64,000 nt of DNA from Marinobacterium alkalitolerans (GTDB lineage Bacteria; Pseudomonadota; Gammaproteobacteria; Pseudomonadales; Balneatricaceae): assembly GCF_017776525.1 (NCBI RefSeq), contig NZ_JACVEW010000004.1:62001-126000 (forward strand). The letters run 5' to 3'. The notes below the pieces were generated by a model. That model saw only the letters and a program-made list of their open reading frames with translations. It was not told where the DNA came from and did not search any database. How positions within the stretch are numbered: position 1 is the stretch's first letter; every line of letters starts with the position of its first letter. The position numbers were made by a program, and so were the translations under genes. Shown piece after piece: positions 1 to 7,164 of this stretch.

Positions 1-1
1 C

Positions 2-835
2 ATCGGCTCGGGCAGCGATATGGCCCGTGCCTGGCGCTTTGAAGTCGCGCAGGGCCGGTTTCTGCCGGACAGCCGCAGCGGCTACCCCAAGCCCTGGGCG
101 GTGCTGGGCCACAAGGTCAAACAGGAGCTGTTCGCCGAGCAGAACGCGCTGGGCCAGTTCATCCGAGTGGGCGGCGAACGCTACCGGGTGGTCGGCGTCA
201 TGGCCGAGAAAGGCCAGATGTTGGGCTTCGATCTGGACGATATCGTCTACATTCCGGTCGAACGCGCCCTGAGCCTGTTCAACCGCACCGGCCTGATGGA
301 GATTGATGTGACCTACCGTGCCGGCATCAGCGCCGATGCCATGGCAGAGCTGATCCGCCAGCGCCTGATCAGCCGACACGGCGTGGAAGACTTCTCCCTC
401 ATCACTCAGGATGAAATGCTCAAAAGCCTGGACCGGATTCTGGCCGTACTCACACTGGCCGTCGGCGGGCTGGGCGGTATTTCACTGGTGGTCGGCGCCA
501 TCGGCATCGTCACCATCATGGTCACCAGCGTGCAGGAGCGGCGCGCTGAAGTGGGCCTGCTGCGCGCCCTGGGCGCCACCGCCCGGCAGGTGATGTGGCT
601 GTTTCTGGGTGAAGCGGTGCTGCTGTCGTTGCTGGGCGGTGTGGCCGGCATTCTGCTAAGCGGCCTGGCACTGGCTGCACTGGCGCTGGGCATTCCCGGG
701 CTGCCCATCCAGCTTGACCCCTTCTACCTGCTGCTGGCACTGGCGCTCTCGGCGATGGTCGGGCTGATCTCAGGCGTGCTGCCCGCAAGGCGCGCCGCCG
801 GGCTGAACCCGGTACTGGCACTGCAGAGTGAGTAA
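2..835 (+). CDS. ABC transporter permease, MacB/FtsX type (5' truncated by window edge)
   Basis: The frame is open from the first complete codon at base 2, so the true start lies outside the window. The visible part has the C-terminal half of a MacB-type periplasmic core domain, followed by an FtsX domain. One transmembrane helix follows DRILAVLTLAVGG. Then comes the conserved cytoplasmic segment VQERRAEVGLLRALGAT, and two further helices close with LPARRAAGLNPVLALQSE, a typical FtsX/MacB permease terminus. Such permeases work with a LolD/MacB-like ATPase in lipoprotein release or substrate extrusion. The ATPase would be expected upstream, outside the window. The family is clear; the substrate is not. 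Confidence 0.88.
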   Translation: MGSGSDMARAWRFEVAQGRFLPDSRSGYPKPWAVLGHKVKQELFAEQNALGQFIRVGGERYRVVGVMAEKGQMLGFDLDDIVYIPVERALSLFNRTGLMEIDVTYRAGISADAMAELIRQRLISRHGVEDFSLITQDEMLKSLDRILAVLTLAVGGLGGISLVVGAIGIVTIMVTSVQERRAEVGLLRALGATARQVMWLFLGEAVLLSLLGGVAGILLSGLALAALALGIPGLPIQLDPFYLLLALALSAMVGLISGVLPARRAAGLNPVLALQSE

Positions 836-921
836 GGCGGTTGCACAGATGCTGCGTTTGGATTGGCCGGCGGTGGTTAGTCTGGCGAATTTGAAAAGTT
901 CTGGTGTTGGCCAAAAGGAGA

Positions 922-1006
922 CATTAACGCCTTACTAACTAAAAAAGATGGGCGGGGCCAATAAACCGGGGGAACTACAGCGTCCGCCAACAGCCACTTG
1001 TTAGGT
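922..1006 (-). repeat. degraded attC-like recombination site
   Basis: On the minus strand this begins with a perfect RYYYAAC box (ACCTAAC, 1006-1000). It continues with AAGTGGCTGTTGGCGGACGC, typical of the left half of marine gammaproteobacterial attC sites. The expected right half, complementary to this arm, is not recognisable. The best candidate end is GTTAATG at 928-922, which departs from GTTRRRY. I read this as a left half-site whose partner arm has been lost or replaced. Confidence 0.4.
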
Positions 1007-1008
1007 GA

Positions 1009-1530
1009 TTAACCACGAGACACCCAATCAGTCACTATCGATTTTGCGAGGTTAAAATCTGGCATTTTGGTCTGTGCATCGATGATTCTTGCTGCCTCAG
1101 ACGGCGTGGTATTTTTAAGCTTGCATCTATTGAAATAGCTTTGCAGCTTTTGCTGGTGGCGCTTCAATGGCCGATCAGAACCAGCCAAAATCCAATAGAC
1201 GATATGAACAAGAGCATCCTCGTGCTTATTTTCCAGCCTGAGAATGTTGGCCATGTCTTCATGAACGCTGGCATCAAGCGCGACTGCTTGCTTAGCAGTA
1301 AAGCCTAATCGGTTGGCGTGCTGCATGTAGAAAGATTTCTGATCATGATAGAAACCCCAAGCCTCATCGTACTGCTTAGCTTTGACGGCAGCTTTAGCTT
1401 TATGACCCGCTTCCGCCGCTTTTCCCAGAAAATCATTTTGCTGGAAGTCAGCCATAGCGTTTTTTGCGTAATCATCAAACTCTTGATCGGACTTGGGCCT
1501 TTTCTTCTTGAAGATTCTGAAGAATCCCAT
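1009..1530 (-). CDS. cassette-borne helical protein of unknown function
   Basis: A 173-residue protein I do not recognise. It starts with a short amphipathic or basic segment (MGFFRIFKKKRPKS), with hydrophobic residues before a lysine/arginine cluster, which could let it bind membranes. The rest is predicted all-helical with a TPR-like rhythm: AEAGHKAKAAVKAKQYDEAW, then a second helical hairpin around EDMANILRLENKHEDAL. There is no signal peptide and no catalytic motif. The ATG lies seven bases inside the boundary of the upstream attC (GTTAGGT), and the TAA stop lies just before the next attC box. This is standard cassette geometry and supports both start and end. Cassette genes usually use the array promoter or read-through; no own promoter is evident. 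Confidence 0.7.
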   Translation of the reverse strand: MGFFRIFKKKRPKSDQEFDDYAKNAMADFQQNDFLGKAAEAGHKAKAAVKAKQYDEAWGFYHDQKSFYMQHANRLGFTAKQAVALDASVHEDMANILRLENKHEDALVHIVYWILAGSDRPLKRHQQKLQSYFNRCKLKNTTPSEAARIIDAQTKMPDFNLAKSIVTDWVSRG

Positions 1531-1536
1531 TCAATC

Positions 1537-1620
1537 ACCTAACGCTTGCAGCATGCGCGCCTACGGAATGGAGCCGAAGGCGCAATGTAGTAGGCGTCGC
1601 CGTGCCTGCACTTGTTAAAA
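1537..1620 (-). repeat. attC-like site (integron cassette recombination site)
   Basis: An imperfect inverted repeat about 84 bases long. The + strand arm 1541-1564 pairs with 1590-1616, sharing AAC...TGCAG...GCCTAC in register with small bulges, around a loop of about 25 bases. The outer boxes on the minus strand are TTTTAAC (near RYYYAAC) and GTTAGGT (an exact GTTRRRY). The stop codon of the gene at 1615-2112 overlaps the left box, and the next gene starts seven bases after the right box. Bulged arms with conserved outer boxes are the hallmark of attC sites, which integrase recognises as folded single strands. Confidence 0.65.
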
Positions 1621-2112
1621 AACGGCCCCAGCCGCAGCGCCGATGACGGATACAACAGCGGGGTGCTCCAGTAGTTTGCGGAGCATTCCTTTGGCTTCTT
1701 CCTTTTGCTCTGGTGGGAGGTCAGCAGACTCGATTTTCTTCACCAGGGTCTCAAACGAATTCACAATATTCTGAGTGTTATGGTCGCCGACCTGGACTGA
1801 TTGAGCGCCATGAATATTGATGGTGTGCCCAGGTTTCTGCATCTCAGATTGTCCGCCTTTACGATACTTAATTTGGAAATGCGCTCCCATGCCGGCAACA
1901 CCACGTTTGTAGAATGTGGCATCAGTGACTATGCAACGCTCATCCTTCCCACTGGGTAGCTCCCTTAGAATTACGTCGCCTTCTTCTACATCTGCCTTCT
2001 CATCCAGAATGAAGATGGTCTTGCCGGGAAATGAAGCCTTATATGGACCGACTACTGTTCCATCTTGCTTTTCGATTCGAGCGTCATCCTCGAACTCCTT
2101 TAGGATGTCCAT
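1615..2112 (-). CDS. cassette-borne protein with RHIM-like amyloid motif and hydrophobic C-terminus
   Basis: 165 residues. Residues 1-85 form a probable small beta-rich domain. Residues 96-118 contain INIHGAQSVQVGDHNTQNI, whose VQVG tetrad (106-109) matches the core of RHIM and bacterial amyloid signalling motifs ([IV]-Q-[IV]-G). An amphipathic helix follows (ADLPPEQKEEAKGMLRKLL), and the protein ends in a hydrophobic Ala/Val/Gly tail (151-165, PAVVSVIGAAAGAVF) that could insert into a membrane. RHIM-type motifs in known systems nucleate prion-like assembly between a receptor and an effector; the role here is inference. The start is set by AAGGAG five to seven bases before ATG. The TAA lies inside the attC site. 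No NLR-type receptor is in the window. Confidence 0.72.
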   Translation of the reverse strand: MDILKEFEDDARIEKQDGTVVGPYKASFPGKTIFILDEKADVEEGDVILRELPSGKDERCIVTDATFYKRGVAGMGAHFQIKYRKGGQSEMQKPGHTINIHGAQSVQVGDHNTQNIVNSFETLVKKIESADLPPEQKEEAKGMLRKLLEHPAVVSVIGAAAGAVF

Positions 2113-2488
2113 GACTTCTCCTTTTTAACATTTTAATACTGCGCATGCGTGTTTTGCTCCCAGCCAAAGACCGGGATAGATGACCTAAGCACTTGAAGAG
2201 AAGGGATAAATCGAGATATCACAGCCATTCTCTTCCAGTGAAAACGGGCATGCGCATTTTTATGATTTGCTGTGCGCAGTATCCCACAGCGACCTTTCCA
2301 TAATCTCTTGATACTGGACCAATTTTCTACTGATCGCCAGTGGTAAATGAGCATGAAGATGTGGCAAAACGAGCATAACCAAGCACTGTTGATAAATATA
2401 CTGTGTGAAATCAAATAGATACGATGTTCGTTATCCACAACGGCCAACAGGCCCACGCGCCATGCCTGCTGCATGGCCGCTTTGTGGT
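2113..2488. other. non-coding stretch with inverted repeat and DnaA-box-like site
   Basis: 376 bases between the cassette gene and the transglycosylase gene, with no convincing ORF. An imperfect inverted repeat (arms 2140-2155 and 2241-2256, 14 of 16 positions paired, centred on GCATGC) may be the remnant of another attC site or a protein-binding site. TTATCCACA at 2431-2439 is a perfect DnaA-box 9-mer, which may be coincidental. Base composition is more AT-rich than the flanking genes, so the insert probably extends into this stretch. Confidence 0.45.
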
Positions 2489-3094
2489 TTAAAACGGCCA
2501 CCACCAGGGGGATGAGTTCAGCCGGTGCCTGCAGCCTCTGAGTTGTTCGCCGTACATCCGGGCGTTGGCATCCACCTTGCGGGCGACGCTGACCAGCCAG
2601 CCCTTGCTGTTGTAGGTTTTCCGTTGCCAGCCTCCGTGTCCTTCGTGGTAGGCCAGATACTGGTTATAGGCGTCCCATTTGGAGATGCCGAGGGTCTTTT
2701 GCGACATGTCGGCGTACCAGCCCATGAAGTCGACCGCATCGTCATACTCATCGCGATCAGCGCCCCAGTTGCCCGTCTTGTCCTTGTACCAGTCCCAGGT
2801 TTCGTCTTTCACCTGAGCGTAGCCATAGGCGCTGGATTCGCGCCACCACAGGGGAATGCCCAGAAACGTCTCGCGTGGCGGGGCGGCATTGTGCTTGAAG
2901 CTGGATTCCTGCCGCATGATCGCAAGCTGTACCTGAACCGGCAGGCCATATTTCTTTTCGACGGCCAGGGAGGCATCAAACCAGTCGGGCTTCTCGCGAA
3001 AGATCCGGCAGGCATTTTCCACGCTGGAAGGCGGTGTGGTCGCGCAGGCAGTCAGCAGGAGCGGGAGGGCGAGGAGTAGCCGTTTTTTTCGCAT
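2489..3094 (-). CDS. lytic transglycosylase-like lipoprotein (SLT domain)
   Basis: 201 residues from the ATG at 3094, chosen because MRKKRLLLALPLLLTAC is a textbook lipoprotein signal peptide (lipobox LTAC). The longer reading adds 15 unlikely residues. The mature protein carries the SLT/MltE-type segment LAIMRQESSFKHNAAP, with the presumed catalytic glutamate in QESS, then SSAYGYAQVKDETWDWY and YLAYHEGHGGW, matching the GYAQ and Y-x-H-G motifs of family 1 transglycosylases. These enzymes cleave MurNAc-GlcNAc bonds in peptidoglycan, giving 1,6-anhydro ends. It is probably anchored to the inner leaflet of the outer membrane. It ends in WWWPF, an odd aromatic tail. Confidence 0.85.
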   Translation of the reverse strand: MRKKRLLLALPLLLTACATTPPSSVENACRIFREKPDWFDASLAVEKKYGLPVQVQLAIMRQESSFKHNAAPPRETFLGIPLWWRESSAYGYAQVKDETWDWYKDKTGNWGADRDEYDDAVDFMGWYADMSQKTLGISKWDAYNQYLAYHEGHGGWQRKTYNSKGWLVSVARKVDANARMYGEQLRGCRHRLNSSPWWWPF

Positions 3095-3235
3095 ATACAC
3101 ACCAGTAGCCAAGTGAAATGCCGAGGATTTACACGGCACCGGATGATGAACGGCGCTGTGTCACTGGTTTGAAATGGTACTCTGCCCTGAGGGCGCAGAC
3201 AAAAGAGATGCATCAAGCTGCCACAGGGCGTTGCT

Positions 3236-4189
3236 TCAGGCACTGGCCTGATGGATGCCGCTCGATTTTTGACGCAGGTTTTCAATATCCCGCTTTGGCG
3301 GTGTGCCGTAGAAGCGGCTGTATTCACGGCTGAACTGGGACGGGCTCTCGTACCCCACGATAAAACTGGCCCGGGCCGCATCCAGACCGTCACTGAGCAT
3401 CAGGCGCCGGGCTTCACTCAGTCGCAGCCACTTCTGATACTGCAGCGGGCTCTTGGCCGTGAGCTGACGGAAGTAATGGTGCAGGCTGGAGCTGCTCATC
3501 TGCACATGGGCCGCAAGCTGATCGACCTTGAGCGGCTTGTTGTAGTTGGCCTTGATCCAGTCGATGGCACGCGCAACCTTCTGGCTTTGACTGCCCACCG
3601 CGACCACTTTCCAGAGGCTGGCGGCCAAATCACTTTTGAGCAGCCGGTAGTGAATTTCGCGCTTGATCAAGGGTTCCAGTACGGCGATATCGTCCGGCTT
3701 GCCGACCAGATTAAGCAGGCGCGCAAAAGGCTCCAGCAATTCAGGCGTCAACTGGCCGATATAGGCACAGTCTTCACGGGTTCGCTCACGCGGCGGCGAC
3801 AGCCTGTACTGGGCGATCAGTTCGGCCATGATGTTCAGCTCCAGCTTGAACACCAGTCCCAGCGCGGGCTTATCCGGTGAGGCGTCCAGCACACCGGACT
3901 TGGCGGGCAGGTCCAGCGAGTTCAGAAGGAAATGATCCGGGTCGTACTCATAGGCCTTATCCCCGATCAGCAACTGCTTCACCCCCTGCACCACCAGCAC
4001 CACGCTGGGCTCAACCACACAGTCGCAGGGTTCAGTGACGCTTTCACGGCGAAACAGCGCCAGGTTGTCGATCGGCGTTTGCACATCTTCGTGCCCACGG
4101 ATCAGTTGATCAATCACGGCACACAGCGTCCGGGAGTGTGGTGCAAGCGCGGCTCCAACCGGGTGCTCGTACTGGCGTTTCACGGGCAT
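3236..4189 (-). CDS. AraC-family transcriptional regulator with AraC_N domain
   Basis: 317 residues. The N-terminal half (to about residue 200) resembles the AraC_N ligand-binding domain (SVVLVVQGVKQLLIGDKAY, FLLNSLDLPAKSGV). The C-terminal 100 residues hold two helix-turn-helix motifs (LKVDQLAAHVQMSSSSLHHYFR and ARASFIVGYESPSQFSREYSRF in part), with the usual FYGTPPKRDIENLR ending. The start at 4189 is preferred over an ATG four codons upstream because GGAGG lies five bases before it. It is transcribed divergently from the alpha/beta hydrolase at 4418. The 228-base gap likely holds its operators, and the hydrolase is its probable target. Confidence 0.9.
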   Translation of the reverse strand: MPVKRQYEHPVGAALAPHSRTLCAVIDQLIRGHEDVQTPIDNLALFRRESVTEPCDCVVEPSVVLVVQGVKQLLIGDKAYEYDPDHFLLNSLDLPAKSGVLDASPDKPALGLVFKLELNIMAELIAQYRLSPPRERTREDCAYIGQLTPELLEPFARLLNLVGKPDDIAVLEPLIKREIHYRLLKSDLAASLWKVVAVGSQSQKVARAIDWIKANYNKPLKVDQLAAHVQMSSSSLHHYFRQLTAKSPLQYQKWLRLSEARRLMLSDGLDAARASFIVGYESPSQFSREYSRFYGTPPKRDIENLRQKSSGIHQASA

Positions 4190-4417
4190 GCAGTCCTCCA
4201 ATTATCAGGTCATGAAAGAGTAAGCCAGCGCGCATGTGCTGTCTAAAGAAAATCCGCCGATTTGGAGAATCAGGCAATAACTTGACGGGATCATTATACC
4301 GCTCGCGGCTTCCGCCCCTCCAGAATGTCAATCACTGGCTAGCGGCTCACCTCTTGGGTGCAAGCCGCCTGAGCCCTCTTATCAACCAAACTGCCAGACC
4401 GCGATACGGAGGCTGAC

Positions 4418-5374
4418 ATGGGTAATCATATTTTCAATCTGAACGAGAAGGTGACGCGCAAGGCCGTAACCTACAAGAACCGTTTTGGCATAGAGCTGGC
4501 CGGTGAACTTTACCTGCCCACCGATTTTGACCCGTCCGGGCAGTACCCCGCCCTGGTGATTGGAGCCCCTTATGGCGGCGTCAAGGAACAGGGTCCCGGC
4601 ATTTATGCCAACGAACTGGCTCAACGCGGCTATGTTGCGCTGACGTTTGATCCTTCCTACAACGGTGATTCCAGCGGCTTTCCCCGTCACCTGTCATCGC
4701 CGGAAATGTTCGTGGAAGATTTTCACGCCGGCGTCGACTTCATTGGTACACGTGCCGGTGTGGACCGCAACCGGATCGGCATCATCGGCATTTGCGGCTC
4801 GGGGGGCTTTGGCCTCAGCGCCGCGCAGGTCGACCCGCGCATCAAGGCCGTGGCTACCGTCAGCATGTACGACATTTCCCGCATGCACGCAGAAGGCTTT
4901 GCCGGCTCGCTGGATGAAGACGGCCGCAAGGCGCTGCTGGACAGTCTGGCTGAACAGCGCTGGGCCGAATTCGAGAGCGGCCGCCCCGAACTGAGCGAAC
5001 GCGGTTCGCCGCTGGACATCGACGACAACACACACCCGATCGGGCGCGAGTTCGGCGAGTTCTATTCCCGCTCACGCGGCTACCACCCCAACTCCATCAC
5101 CCAGTTTACCCAGACCTCCATGCAGTCCTTCATGAACTTCCCGCTGCTGGACAAGCTGGAGTGGATTTCGCCCCGCCCCATTCTGCTGATCATGGGTGAG
5201 CACGCTCATTCACGCTTCTACAGCGAAGACATCTACGCAGCGGCCGCCGAGCCCAAGGAGCTGTATGTCGTGCCGGGCAGTAACCATGTCGACCTGTACG
5301 ACCGCACCGATGTCATCCCGTTCGACAAGCTTGATCGCTTTTTTGCCGAGGCGTTGACGCTCGACAGCCAATGA
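4418..5374 (+). CDS. alpha/beta hydrolase, dienelactone-hydrolase-like with Cys nucleophile
   Basis: 318 residues, no signal peptide. The fold is recognisable from YPALVIGAPYGGVKEQGPG, the nucleophile elbow IGIIGICGSGGFGLSA and the late histidine in VVPGSNHVDLYD. The elbow reads G-I-C-G-S-G, with cysteine where serine is usual, as in dienelactone hydrolases. PRPILLIMGEHAHSRF supplies the usual acid region. The physiological ester is unknown. The start is supported by GGAGG before ATG. It is divergent from an AraC regulator, a common pairing for this subfamily that suggests inducible expression by an organic substrate. Confidence 0.85.
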   Translation: MGNHIFNLNEKVTRKAVTYKNRFGIELAGELYLPTDFDPSGQYPALVIGAPYGGVKEQGPGIYANELAQRGYVALTFDPSYNGDSSGFPRHLSSPEMFVEDFHAGVDFIGTRAGVDRNRIGIIGICGSGGFGLSAAQVDPRIKAVATVSMYDISRMHAEGFAGSLDEDGRKALLDSLAEQRWAEFESGRPELSERGSPLDIDDNTHPIGREFGEFYSRSRGYHPNSITQFTQTSMQSFMNFPLLDKLEWISPRPILLIMGEHAHSRFYSEDIYAAAAEPKELYVVPGSNHVDLYDRTDVIPFDKLDRFFAEALTLDSQ

Positions 5375-5471
5375 ACCCATTGCTGCACAAGGAGAATCCG
5401 ATGAAATCCGTGCGCAAAGGTTGCAAGACCATGCTGCATGCCGAGTAAGGCTGCAGACTAACCGGCACTGC

Positions 5472-5506
5472 CCCGGTGGTCAGGGCGAACAGCTCTGGCC
5501 ACCGGG
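5472..5506 (+). terminator. hairpin downstream of the hydrolase gene
   Basis: CCCGGTGG (5472-5479) pairs perfectly with CCACCGGG (5499-5506), extended by CAG/CTG inside the loop. No U-tract follows, so it may be a weak or Rho-assisted terminator, or an mRNA stabilising hairpin ahead of the next gene. Confidence 0.35.
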
Positions 5507-5547
5507 CTGATATTCGGAACCAACCAGAGAATAGGAGGATGCCGCAG

Positions 5548-6003
5548 ATGAAAAGAGACAGACAGGGCTCCTGGCGGCCGCTGGCACGCCTGCTCTGCAT
5601 GGTCTGGATGTCAGAGCCTGCCCTTGCCGACCCTTCCGGAGGAAGCATGAAGATCGCCATTATCCACGAAGACCAGCGCCTGACGGCGACACTGACCGAC
5701 ACCCCAGCGGCCAGGCACTTCGCAGAGCTGCTGCCGTTGGCGCTGACACTGACCGACTATGCGGCGACCGAGAAAGTGGCCGACCTGCCCGCTACGCTCC
5801 CCACTCAAGGCTCACCCAAGGGCATGGACCCCAGCGTGGGCGACCTGACCTATTATGCCCCCTGGGGCAATCTGGCCATTTTCTACCGCGACTTTGGCTA
5901 TGCCAACGGTCTGATCTCGCTGGGCAGGATTGAAGGCGGCCTCGGTTTTCTGGAACGGCCGGGGCCGATAGCCGTTCGTTTCGAGCGACTTCCGACTGAG
6001 TGA
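5548..6003 (+). CDS. secreted cyclophilin-like domain protein
   Basis: 151 residues from the ATG at 5548, which has AGGAGG nine bases upstream. The first 30 residues (MKRDRQGSWRPLARLLCMVW, then SEPALADP) look like a signal peptide. The remainder fits the small cyclophilin-like beta-barrel family: MKIAIIHEDQRLTATLTDTP, AARHFAELLPLALTLTDY, GDLTYYAPWGNLAIFYRDFG and LGRIEGGL. Members have the cyclophilin fold but not a demonstrated prolyl isomerase activity, so the function is open. It overlaps the next gene's GTG start by four bases, indicating translational coupling with the MBL-fold hydrolase. Confidence 0.82.
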   Translation: MKRDRQGSWRPLARLLCMVWMSEPALADPSGGSMKIAIIHEDQRLTATLTDTPAARHFAELLPLALTLTDYAATEKVADLPATLPTQGSPKGMDPSVGDLTYYAPWGNLAIFYRDFGYANGLISLGRIEGGLGFLERPGPIAVRFERLPTE

Positions 6004-7163
6004 GGCTGCAGGTGTTGATTCAATCCAGACGTTCACTACGACAGGGCATCAAGACACTCATGATCTGGTTGGCCGGGTTTCTGGTTCTCGCGGCCTCGGC
6101 CGCATTCGCCTACATGCAACATCCAAAATTCGGACAGCAGCCGGAGGGCACCCACCTGAGCAGCATTCAGGCCTCGCCCAATTACGTTGACGGCCAGTTT
6201 CGGAATCAGGTCGACACCCCGATGTTTACCGGTGATGAGTCCTTCGCGTCGGTGGTGTGGCAGAACCTGACAACCACCTCTCCCGAGCTGACGCCCGCCG
6301 GTGCGCTGCCCTCGGTCAATGTCTCGATCAAGTCACTGGATGCACAGCAGGACCTGCTGATCTGGCTTGGCCACTCATCGTTTTATCTGCAGCTGGACGG
6401 CAAACGCTTCCTGATTGATCCGGTATTCGGCCCCAATGCAGCGCCCGTGCCGGGGATGATTCCTGCTTTTCCCGGCGCTACGCCCTATTCGGCCGAAGAC
6501 TTTCCGGCCATCGATTACCTGCTGATTACCCATGACCACTGGGATCATCTGGATTATCCAACGCTGACGGCACTGGCGCCGCGCGTAAAAAACGTCATCA
6601 CGCCGCTGGGAGTGGGTGCCTACCTGCGCGGATGGGGCTTTGAAGATGCGAAGATCAGCGAAGGTGACTGGTACGATGCCTTCAGCGTTGAAGACACCCT
6701 CAAGGTGCACATCATTCCCGCTCGCCATTACTCGGGACGCACACTCAAGCGCGCCCAGACCCTCTGGGCCGGGTTCATCATCGAGTCAGCGAACTATCGA
6801 CTGCTGTTCAGTGGTGACAGCGGCTATGGACCACACTTCAGCGAACTGGGCAAGCGGTTCGGGAGCTTTGATCTGGCCGCACTGGATCAGGGACAGTACG
6901 ACCCACGCTGGGCCAACATTCACATGACACCGGATGAAGCGGCCACGGCAGCAGCGGAACTGGGTGCCCGGTTTCTGCTACCCGCTCATGTGGGCAAATA
7001 CGCGCTCGCCAGACATCCCTGGCAAGAGCCGTTTGAGCGCATTTCAGCCCTGAGCCGCGAGCGCCCCTTCCAGCTTGTAACTCCCCGGATCGGCGAGCCG
7101 ATCGCGCTTGAGTCACTTGAAACTCAACGCGCGACAGCCTGGTGGGTAACACAGGAGAGGTAG
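6000..7163 (+). CDS. MBL-fold metallo-hydrolase, RomA/NAPE-PLD-like, membrane-anchored
   Basis: 387 residues if read from GTG at 6000, which overlaps the upstream stop. An ATG at 6060 is an alternative. A transmembrane anchor (MIWLAGFLVLAASAAFAYM) precedes a large metallo-beta-lactamase domain. The zinc-binding signature THDHWDHLD (HxHxDH) is intact, followed by IPARHYSGRTLKRAQTLW, LLFSGDSGYGPHF and LLPAHVGKYAL, which supply further metal ligands. The pattern matches RomA and N-acylphosphatidylethanolamine phospholipase D-like enzymes, suggesting a phospholipid or lipid-like phosphodiester substrate. It is co-transcribed with the cyclophilin-like protein and runs convergently into msrBA two bases away. 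Confidence 0.86.
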   Translation: MRLQVLIQSRRSLRQGIKTLMIWLAGFLVLAASAAFAYMQHPKFGQQPEGTHLSSIQASPNYVDGQFRNQVDTPMFTGDESFASVVWQNLTTTSPELTPAGALPSVNVSIKSLDAQQDLLIWLGHSSFYLQLDGKRFLIDPVFGPNAAPVPGMIPAFPGATPYSAEDFPAIDYLLITHDHWDHLDYPTLTALAPRVKNVITPLGVGAYLRGWGFEDAKISEGDWYDAFSVEDTLKVHIIPARHYSGRTLKRAQTLWAGFIIESANYRLLFSGDSGYGPHFSELGKRFGSFDLAALDQGQYDPRWANIHMTPDEAATAAAELGARFLLPAHVGKYALARHPWQEPFERISALSRERPFQLVTPRIGEPIALESLETQRATAWWVTQER

Positions 7164-7164
7164 G

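Larger units (their letters stand above)
922..2129 (-). mobile_element. two-cassette integron-like array without integrase (CALIN-like remnant)
   Basis: Two minus-strand genes without recognisable chromosomal homologues are each followed by an attC-like element. The boundary motif GTTAGGT (minus strand) occurs at 1537-1543, and its mirror ACCTAAC (minus strand) at 1000-1006. Start codons lie just inside the cassettes and stop codons touch the attC sites, as in integron cassettes. The region is visibly richer in A and T than the flanking genes. No tyrosine integrase or attI is in the window, so this would be a cluster of attC sites lacking an integrase, or cassettes inserted at a secondary site. 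The right (upstream) limit near the GTTAAAA at 2123-2129 is uncertain. Confidence 0.6.

Noticed and set aside
2380-2410. LexA-box-like pattern CTGT...CTGTG
   Set aside because: The two halves are in direct, not inverted, orientation, so it is not a LexA operator.
2133-2504. Minus-strand ORF of 123 codons in the gap near the cassettes
   Set aside because: No ribosome-binding site, odd composition, Cys/Trp/His-rich sequence without similarity; it also overlaps the end of the transglycosylase gene.
5401-5448. 15-codon ORF with a ribosome-binding site after the hydrolase gene
   Set aside because: Too short and without features (MKSVRKGCKTMLHAE); could be a leader peptide or relic but nothing supports it.
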